Source: Sthenelais limicola (lineage: Eukaryota > Annelida > Polychaeta > Phyllodocida > Sigalionidae). From it: a stretch of DNA of 64,000 bases. Numbering within the stretch: the first letter of the stretch is position 1; each line of letters starts with the position of its first letter. A program made the position numbers and the translations under genes. Under the pieces are notes generated by a model, which worked only from the letters and a program-made list of their open reading frames with translations, did not search any database and was not told the DNA's origin. The stretch is taken from NCBI GenBank assembly GCA_942159475.1, contig OW804097.1, positions 113,522,582-113,586,581 on the forward strand, read 5' to 3'. Of this stretch, positions 63,895-64,000 are shown piece after piece.

Positions 63895-64000
63895 ATATTT
63901 TATATAATAGGTATTTCCGAGTAAGCACTTCTGAGTATAGTTCATTTATCTGTACAATGCAGCCAGAATAAAATAGGTAGACAACGTGTTTGTTGTACTT

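Overview
This is repeat-dominated eukaryotic nuclear DNA, most likely from a marine invertebrate. The grounds are introns-and-operons-free AT-rich sequence, an L1/Tx1-type LINE, many short TA-flanked MITEs, a GTGAGTGAG-headed SINE like those common in lophotrochozoan genomes, long CT/GA tracts and a 200-N assembly gap. The phylum is an inference and cannot be fixed from the sequence. I found no convincing host protein-coding gene, rRNA or functional tRNA gene. Almost all short open frames lie in simple repeats or transposon fragments.

The one substantial coding locus is a non-LTR retrotransposon at about 23265-28629 (+). Its ORF1 is an L1-type nucleic-acid-binding protein (coiled coil, RRM-like core, C-terminal domain) that continues in the same frame into a NADAR-type domain, the fold of YbiA-like N-glycosidases that act on riboflavin intermediates and ADP-ribosylated guanine. 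ORF2 has an apurinic-type endonuclease, a reverse transcriptase with FADD, and a CCHC zinc motif. It has no frameshift but carries two in-frame stops (codons 872 and 995). The element is 5'-truncated inside ORF1. The NADAR fusion is the most interesting object here.

The rest is a nested mosaic of repeat families, named here for convenience. A: about 240-bp MITE, TGGGTCAG termini, TA target duplication, about three dozen matches. B: about 340-bp MITE with GGGGA(G/C)TTGCATG termini. C: about 390-410-bp element with termini around CAGGAAAATGAGTCACAAG. D: about 265-bp segment ending in AATAAA. E: SINE-like element with GTGAGTGAG head and CT-rich tail, found with amplified head and tail modules. 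F: about 620-bp composite fold-back element. G: repeat pair beside a tRNA-like SINE head. H, J, P, Q, R: single terminal-inverted-repeat or fold-back elements. K: old dispersed repeat containing a TTATCGCTCACCGG core. T, U, W: short shared segments. Strand signs for these families are conventions defined at the first copy listed.

Layout: 1-5.2 kb GA/CT minisatellites and a 230-bp tandem duplication; 5.4-22.7 kb interspersed A, B, C, E, D and H copies; 22.7-28.6 kb fold-back F holding a SINE E and abutting the LINE; 29.4-31.2 kb assembly gap, TTTCAATGC minisatellite and a perfect 52-bp-arm palindrome; 31.8-41.1 kb A, C, E, F, B, K and the nested J element; 42.3-56.1 kb the densest A/C region; 57.2-58.7 kb a 53-bp tandem array, second F copy and a fold-back; 59.7-63.9 kb more A, C, K and G. 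Transposition order can be read in several places: A into C (6.2 kb), C into B (9.8 kb), B into A (52.9 kb), E into F (22.8 kb), D into C (47.9 kb).
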